From Buchnera aphidicola (Aphis helianthi) (GTDB taxonomy: Bacteria; Pseudomonadota; Gammaproteobacteria; Enterobacterales; Enterobacteriaceae), in NCBI RefSeq assembly GCF_005083845.1, contig NZ_CP034894.1, positions 570,212 through 634,211 of the forward strand: DNA of 64,000 nucleotides, read 5' to 3'. Both the position numbers and the translations under genes were made by a program. Of this stretch, positions 59,566 to 64,000 are shown in pieces. A model generated the notes under the pieces. The model ran no database searches. It saw only the letters and a program-made list of their open reading frames with translations, and had not been told where the DNA came from. The number at the start of each line of letters is the position of its first letter. Position 1 is the first letter of the stretch.

Positions 59566-61392
59566 ATGATTTTTTTAAAAGAAAAATTTAATAAAAAATT
59601 AGTTTTAGGTATAGATTTTGGTACTACTTATTCTCTTGTATCTACGATAAAAGAAAATCGCGCTATACTATTACATGATGATAAAAAACGTTATTTATTA
59701 CCATCTATTGTACATTATACAAAAAATAATGTTTTAGTTGGTTGGGAAGCTGAAAATAAAATACTGCAAGATCCAACTAATACAATTTGTTCAGTAAAAC
59801 GTTTAATTGGTCGTTCTATTGATTTTATTAAAAAAGAATTTCCAATTTTGCCTTATATTATTGAATCAAGTAAAACTCAAGATATTTTGTTTTATACTAA
59901 ATCAGGAAAAATTTCTTCTATTGAAGTTGTTAGTGAAATATTAAAAAATTTAAAAAAAAGAGCTTATTTTTTATATAATATTAATATGGATGCAACAGTT
60001 ATAACTGTACCAGCATATTTTAATAATATTCAACGATCTTTAATAAAAAAAGCTTCTATTATTTCAGGAATTAATTTAATTAGATTATTGAATGAACCTA
60101 CATCTGCTGCTATAGCATATGGTTTAGAGATAAATAAACAGGGTATTATTGTTGTATATGATCTTGGAGGTGGTACTTTTGATGTTTCTATATTAAAATT
60201 AAATAAAGGATTATTTGAAGTATTAGCTACAAGTGGTGATTCTAATTTAGGTGGTGATGATTTTGATGTTCTTTTAGCAAATTATATTTATAAAAAAGCA
60301 AACTTATCATATCATAAATACAATGATTCCTTTCAATCGTTATTATTATCAGTCGCAAAAGAAACAAAAATAAAATTAACCTATTATGAAATAGTAGAAG
60401 TTAATATTTTGAATTGGAAAGGAGTTATTACTCGAAATGAATTTAATAAAATTATTACACATTTAGTTAAAAAAACTTTATTAATTTGTATGAAAATTTT
60501 ACAGGAGATAGATTTAAAAATAGAAAATATTAAAGAAATTATTATGGTAGGTGGATCAACTCGAGTACCATTGGTATATCAAGAAGTGAAAAATTTTTTT
60601 TCAATTAATCCTTTGATTTCAATTAATCCAGATCAAGTAGTTGCAATTGGAGCTGCATTACAATGTAATATGCTTATTCAAAATACTATTAAAAATAGAA
60701 CAATATTACTCGATGTCATACCACTTTCATTAGGAATTGAAGTAATGGGTGGTTTTGTTGAAAAAATTATTCCGCGTAATAGTCATATACCTATTTCAAA
60801 AACAAAAGAATTTACAACTTCAAGAGATAATCAAACAGGTATTGTTATCCATGTACTACAAGGTGAAAGAGAACTTGTAAAACATTGTATTTCACTTTCT
60901 CGTTTTGTTTTAAAAGACATTCCGCCTAAAAAAGCAGGGATAGTTCGGATTTTAGTTACATTTCAAATTGATACTGATGGCTTAATTAGTGTTAAAGCAT
61001 TTGAAAAGAATAGTAATAAAGAAAAAATCATTCAAATTGATAATTCTTTGTTAGAATATCAAAATATTTCTAAACTTGTGAATGATAATAATAATGATGT
61101 TAAAAATGATTATTATTTTAGAGTTAAGGAAGAAAAAAAAATTGAATCTAAAAATATTTTAAATTTATTAAATAATGCTTTAAAACAAGATTCACATTTA
61201 GTTAGTATAAAAGAATTAAAGAAAATTAGATTAAATCAAATAGAATTAGAAAAATCAATTAACGAAGATGATTTTTATTCTATTAAATTAAATTTAAAAA
61301 AATTAGATGAAGTAACTAAAAATTTTTTTTCATTGCGTTTAAAAAATTCAATTAAAAATTCTTTAAATTATAAGATAGATGAGATTAAATAA
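59566..61392 (+). CDS. hscA: Hsp70-type chaperone HscA
   Basis: 608 residues (E. coli 616). The ATPase domain has [28 protein letters not shown] and [13 protein letters not shown]. The substrate domain includes [23 protein letters not shown]. The C-terminal lid is AT-drifted. HscA pulls on the LPPVK motif of IscU to release clusters to acceptor proteins. Its stop codon overlaps the fdx start by one base (TAATG), indicating coupled translation. Confidence 0.97.
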   Translation: MIFLKEKFNKKLVLGIDFGTTYSLVSTIKENRAILLHDDKKRYLLPSIVHYTKNNVLVGWEAENKILQDPTNTICSVKRLIGRSIDFIKKEFPILPYIIESSKTQDILFYTKSGKISSIEVVSEILKNLKKRAYFLYNINMDATVITVPAYFNNIQRSLIKKASIISGINLIRLLNEPTSAAIAYGLEINKQGIIVVYDLGGGTFDVSILKLNKGLFEVLATSGDSNLGGDDFDVLLANYIYKKANLSYHKYNDSFQSLLLSVAKETKIKLTYYEIVEVNILNWKGVITRNEFNKIITHLVKKTLLICMKILQEIDLKIENIKEIIMVGGSTRVPLVYQEVKNFFSINPLISINPDQVVAIGAALQCNMLIQNTIKNRTILLDVIPLSLGIEVMGGFVEKIIPRNSHIPISKTKEFTTSRDNQTGIVIHVLQGERELVKHCISLSRFVLKDIPPKKAGIVRILVTFQIDTDGLISVKAFEKNSNKEKIIQIDNSLLEYQNISKLVNDNNNDVKNDYYFRVKEEKKIESKNILNLLNNALKQDSHLVSIKELKKIRLNQIELEKSINEDDFYSIKLNLKKLDEVTKNFFSLRLKNSIKNSLNYKIDEIK

Positions 61393-61727
61393 TGCCTAAA
61401 ATTGTTTTTTTACCTCATAAATTTATTTTACCAAAAGGTGCTGTTTGTAAATGTCAAAAGGGTGAAACTATTCTAAATGTTGCATTGCTTAATAATATTA
61501 AATTAGAACATGCATGTGAAAAATCATGTGCATGTAGTACTTGTCATTGTATTATACGAAAAGGTTTTTTTTCTCTTTCAGGATGGTCTGAAAAAGAAGA
61601 AGATGTATTAGATAAAGCATGGGGGCTTGAATCTACTAGTCGATTAAGTTGTCAAGCAATTATTGGAGATGTCGATATAGAAGTAGAAATTCCTTTATAT
61701 AATGCAAACCATGTTTCTGAGAATTAA
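61392..61727 (+). CDS. fdx: [2Fe-2S] ferredoxin of the isc system
   Basis: 111 residues, the E. coli length. Cluster ligands C42, C48, C51 and C87 are in place ([11 protein letters not shown] and LSCQA). It supplies electrons for cluster assembly on IscU and may be reduced by the Fpr encoded in this window. It is the last gene of the operon; iscX is absent. It converges on der with 10 bases between stops. Confidence 0.97.
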   Translation: MPKIVFLPHKFILPKGAVCKCQKGETILNVALLNNIKLEHACEKSCACSTCHCIIRKGFFSLSGWSEKEEDVLDKAWGLESTSRLSCQAIIGDVDIEVEIPLYNANHVSEN

Positions 61728-61737
61728 CTTATTATAT

Positions 61738-63087
61738 TTAAATATATGGATTTATTGTTTCTTTAAATTTAATTGTAATTGGTACTCCGTTTATTTGAAG
61801 AGCTTGATAAAAAAAATTTTTTAAATATTTTTTGTACGTTAATGATAAATATCTTGTTTGATTTCCATGTATAATAATTCGAATTGGATAAGAGCTTCCT
61901 AAATGTACATATTTTAATTTTATTCGACGTCCATTTATAATTGGAGGTTGATGTTTTTTTACTGCTTCTTGCATAATTTGCATAAGTTTTGAGGTGTTTA
62001 TTTGTTTTTTATCAGATTGGTTAAAATTATTAACGAATTTAAATATTTCAAATATTCCTTCACTATTCAGTGCTGATACAAAATGTATTTTAAAAACAAA
62101 AGAGTTTTTTAACTGATATTTGATTAGTTTTTTAAATTTATTTTTTTCTGAAAAACTTAATAAATCCCATTTATTAATTATTACAATTAGCGGTTTTCCG
62201 CATTTTTCAATAATATTTATTAATAATAAATTTTGGTTACATATTTCATTTTGTTCGTTCTTTGCATCTATAATTAATAATGTTATGTCTGTCTTATTAA
62301 CGGTTTCTAAAGTTTTAATTACAGATATTTGTTCTATTTTATTTTTTTTTCTTTGCTTTTTTGATATTCCTGCAGTATCAATTAAAATGTAATTTTTATT
62401 ATTATATTGAATAGGTACAGATATAGTATCTAATGTTGTACCGGGTATATTAGAAGTAATAATTCTATTTTGCATTACAAGTGCGTTAATTAATGTTGAT
62501 TTTCCGACATTGGGTTTACCTATACATGCAATTTTCATTGATTTTTTTTCTATTTCTAATTTTTTTGGTATTATATTTTTTTTAAATTTTAATTGCATCC
62601 AAGGAATTAGGTATTTATTAATAAAATAATTAATTCCTTGGTTATGACTTGCAGAAATTTTTATGATTTTTTTTATTCCTAAGGAATAAAAATCGTTTAT
62701 TTTTTCATCTTCTTTTATTCCATCTATTTTATTAATCACTAAAAATGTTTCTTTTTGATATTTTCTAATTTTTTTTAAAATTTCATATTCTTGTGGTAAA
62801 ATTCCTTCTCGAGCATTAACCATAAATAAGATTAAATCAGCTTCTTGAATTGCGATTAATGTTTGTTTATAAGCTTGTGTTTTTATTATTTTTGATTCGA
62901 AATCAAAACCTGAAGTATCTGTTAAAATAAATTTTTTATTTTTTTCTAAATAACAAAAATCATAGTTCCTATCTCGCGTAAGACCTGAGATATTCGAAAC
63001 TAGTGCATTTCTTTTTTTAGTCAATATATTAAATAAAGTAGATTTTCCTACATTAGTACGACCAATTAAAACAATAATAGGTAACAT
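61738..63087 (-). CDS. der: GTPase Der (EngA), ribosome assembly
   Basis: 449 residues (E. coli 490). Two tandem GTPase domains are clear: the first with P-loop GRTNVGKS (residues 9-16) and NKID, the second with CIGKPNVGKSTLI and NKWD. A C-terminal KH-like domain includes PPIINGRRIKLKY. The acidic linker between G domains is shorter than in E. coli, which explains the lower length. Der is essential for 50S subunit maturation. It follows yfgM by about 50 bases; the E. coli bamB gene between them is lost. Confidence 0.97.
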   Translation of the reverse strand: MLPIIVLIGRTNVGKSTLFNILTKKRNALVSNISGLTRDRNYDFCYLEKNKKFILTDTSGFDFESKIIKTQAYKQTLIAIQEADLILFMVNAREGILPQEYEILKKIRKYQKETFLVINKIDGIKEDEKINDFYSLGIKKIIKISASHNQGINYFINKYLIPWMQLKFKKNIIPKKLEIEKKSMKIACIGKPNVGKSTLINALVMQNRIITSNIPGTTLDTISVPIQYNNKNYILIDTAGISKKQRKKNKIEQISVIKTLETVNKTDITLLIIDAKNEQNEICNQNLLLINIIEKCGKPLIVIINKWDLLSFSEKNKFKKLIKYQLKNSFVFKIHFVSALNSEGIFEIFKFVNNFNQSDKKQINTSKLMQIMQEAVKKHQPPIINGRRIKLKYVHLGSSYPIRIIIHGNQTRYLSLTYKKYLKNFFYQALQINGVPITIKFKETINPYI

Positions 63088-63138
63088 TTCAGTTTAAACT
63101 CTTTTATTTTAAATATAAAAAGATATATTTTTTGGTTT

Positions 63139-63744
63139 TTAATTTGTTTGTATTTCGTTTATTTTCATATTAATAATTTCTTTTGATGTTTTAGAGTCTT
63201 CAAAATGTTTGCTTTTTTTCCATGCATTTATAGCCTCTTTTGTATTTTTATTTTTTATAAAAATATCTCCTTTTATATTTTCTACAATATTTTTCCAAGA
63301 ATCATCTTTAATTTCTTGGATAATTTCTATTGCATCTTTTTCTTTATTTTGTTCTATTTTTATTTTTGCCATTCTTATTCTTAAAATATTTTTTAAATTT
63401 TCTTCTTTTGTATATTCTAAGCTAGTTTTTAATTGTATGAATGCTTTTTCTAAATTATTTTTTAAAATATATTGTTTTGCTAATGATAAAGAAATTAAAG
63501 TTCCGTAAATATTTTTATTGTCTATTATAAATTTTTCTATGTTAATAAAATTTAAATTCTTTTTTGCATTTATCTCTTTTATAATTTCTTCATATTTCGG
63601 TTTATTTAAACTTTTTATTGTATTTTTTGGTTTTATTACAAAAAATAATATAATAAAAATAAAAACTAAGAAAAATATTATTAAAAAAACCTTTTTTTTA
63701 GAGACACTTAGTTTTTTAATTTTATGATTTTGCATTAAATGCAT
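63139..63744 (-). CDS. yfgM: YfgM-like membrane-anchored TPR protein
   Basis: 201 residues (E. coli 206). A short cytoplasmic N-terminus is followed by one membrane helix (about residues 21-40) and a helical periplasmic region with TPR-like repeats (LISLSLAKQYILKNNLEKAFIQL, IRMAKIKIEQNKEKDAIEII). GAAGGA precedes the first ATG (63744). In E. coli YfgM is an ancillary factor of the SecYEG/PpiD periplasmic chaperone network. Sequence similarity is modest, and the call leans on architecture and on position before der. Confidence 0.8.
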   Translation of the reverse strand: MHLMQNHKIKKLSVSKKKVFLIIFFLVFIFIILFFVIKPKNTIKSLNKPKYEEIIKEINAKKNLNFINIEKFIIDNKNIYGTLISLSLAKQYILKNNLEKAFIQLKTSLEYTKEENLKNILRIRMAKIKIEQNKEKDAIEIIQEIKDDSWKNIVENIKGDIFIKNKNTKEAINAWKKSKHFEDSKTSKEIINMKINEIQTN

Positions 63745-64000
63745 TTTATTATCCTTCTATGTTAAACGCAGAAAAAGTTTTTATTAAATAAACATTATAA
63801 GTTTAATCTTTTTTAAAATAAAAAGATATTTTTAAAATTTTTCTATAATGAATGCAATACTAATTGTTTAAAAATATTTTTTTTTTGTATTTTTTTAGAA
63901 ATAAATCAATTTTTATAAAGTTATTCTCATAAAAAACACTAATTGTACACAGTTAATTAATACAAGAAGTTCTTTTATTATCAATGCTACAGATAACTTA
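63745..64000. other. AT-rich region upstream of yfgM with DnaA-box-like words
   Basis: No gene is visible in these 256 bases. TTATTCTCA (63921-63929) and TTGTACACA (63943-63951) each match the DnaA box TTATNCACA at eight of nine positions. A weaker reverse-strand word lies at 63988-63996. The region could be one edge of a replication origin or only the yfgM promoter region; the sequence to the right is needed to tell. Confidence 0.35.

Noticed and set aside
1-64000. CRISPR arrays, insertion sequences, prophage, rRNA genes, long direct repeats
   Set aside because: None seen on reading both strands; apparent repeats are homopolymers or low-complexity A/T.

Overview
The window is a piece of chromosome from an obligate insect endosymbiont, almost certainly a Buchnera aphidicola strain from an aphid. 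The DNA is very rich in A+T, with long A and T runs. Intergenic spaces are short. Nearly every gene is a shortened but recognisable gammaproteobacterial (E. coli-like) housekeeping gene in ancestral local order. I see no mobile elements, prophage, CRISPR or toxin-antitoxin genes. I count 61 protein genes (one cut by the left edge) and 7 tRNA genes. Species and function calls rest on remembered family sequences, not on a search.

Layout: 1-5.6 kb carries deoB (partial), prfC, ansA, nfuA, bioH and ssb. 6.3-15.6 kb carries dnaB, gshB, ruvX, yggS, hemW, trmB, mutY, yggX, murI and sbcB. 15.8-19.3 kb has tRNA-Asn, tRNA-Ile2, pyrE, dut, cysQ and the rpsF-rpsR-rplI operon. 19.4-33 kb is a long minus-strand stretch: rnr, purA, hflC, hflK, miaA, mutL, mtlD, mtlA, pgi. 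33.1-40.7 kb holds orn, tRNA-Gly, amiB, rpmE, a miniature ftsN, hslVU, ibpA, fpr, epmA and coaD. 40.7-42.2 kb is a large orphan gene of unknown function. 42.4-49.5 kb has rsmJ, pitA, an ynfM-like transporter, dapF, cyaY, hemC, hemD and a tRNA-Arg/His/Pro cluster. 49.6-57.1 kb has rho, trxA, rep, ilvC, ilvD and tRNA-Trp. 57.3-63.7 kb is the isc operon (iscS, iscU, hscB, hscA, fdx) followed by der and yfgM.

The genes form a few linked functions. Iron-sulfur assembly and repair: IscS, IscU, HscB, HscA, Fdx, CyaY, NfuA, YggX, Fpr, with clients such as MutY, HemW and IlvD. Amino-acid supply for the host: IlvC and IlvD (isoleucine/valine) and DapF (lysine). Envelope and division: MurI, DapF, AmiB, FtsN. 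Protein quality control: HslVU, IbpA, HflKC, TrxA. Replication and repair: DnaB, Ssb, Rep, MutL, MutY, SbcB.

Two things stand out. First, six genes (ansA, pyrE, orn, amiB, hemD and the orphan) are each broken by a one-base length error in a homopolymer, nearly always poly(A), while both halves stay conserved. This fits either RNA polymerase slippage that restores the frame, known from AT-rich endosymbionts, or homopolymer sequencing error. Five of the six tracts are one base short, so raw data must decide. Second, two orphan-like genes deserve attention. An 81-residue protein in the ftsN position keeps little more than the membrane anchor and the short essential FtsN peptide. A roughly 504-residue hydrophilic protein between coaD and rsmJ resembles nothing I recognise and becomes visible as one gene only when its frameshift is repaired.
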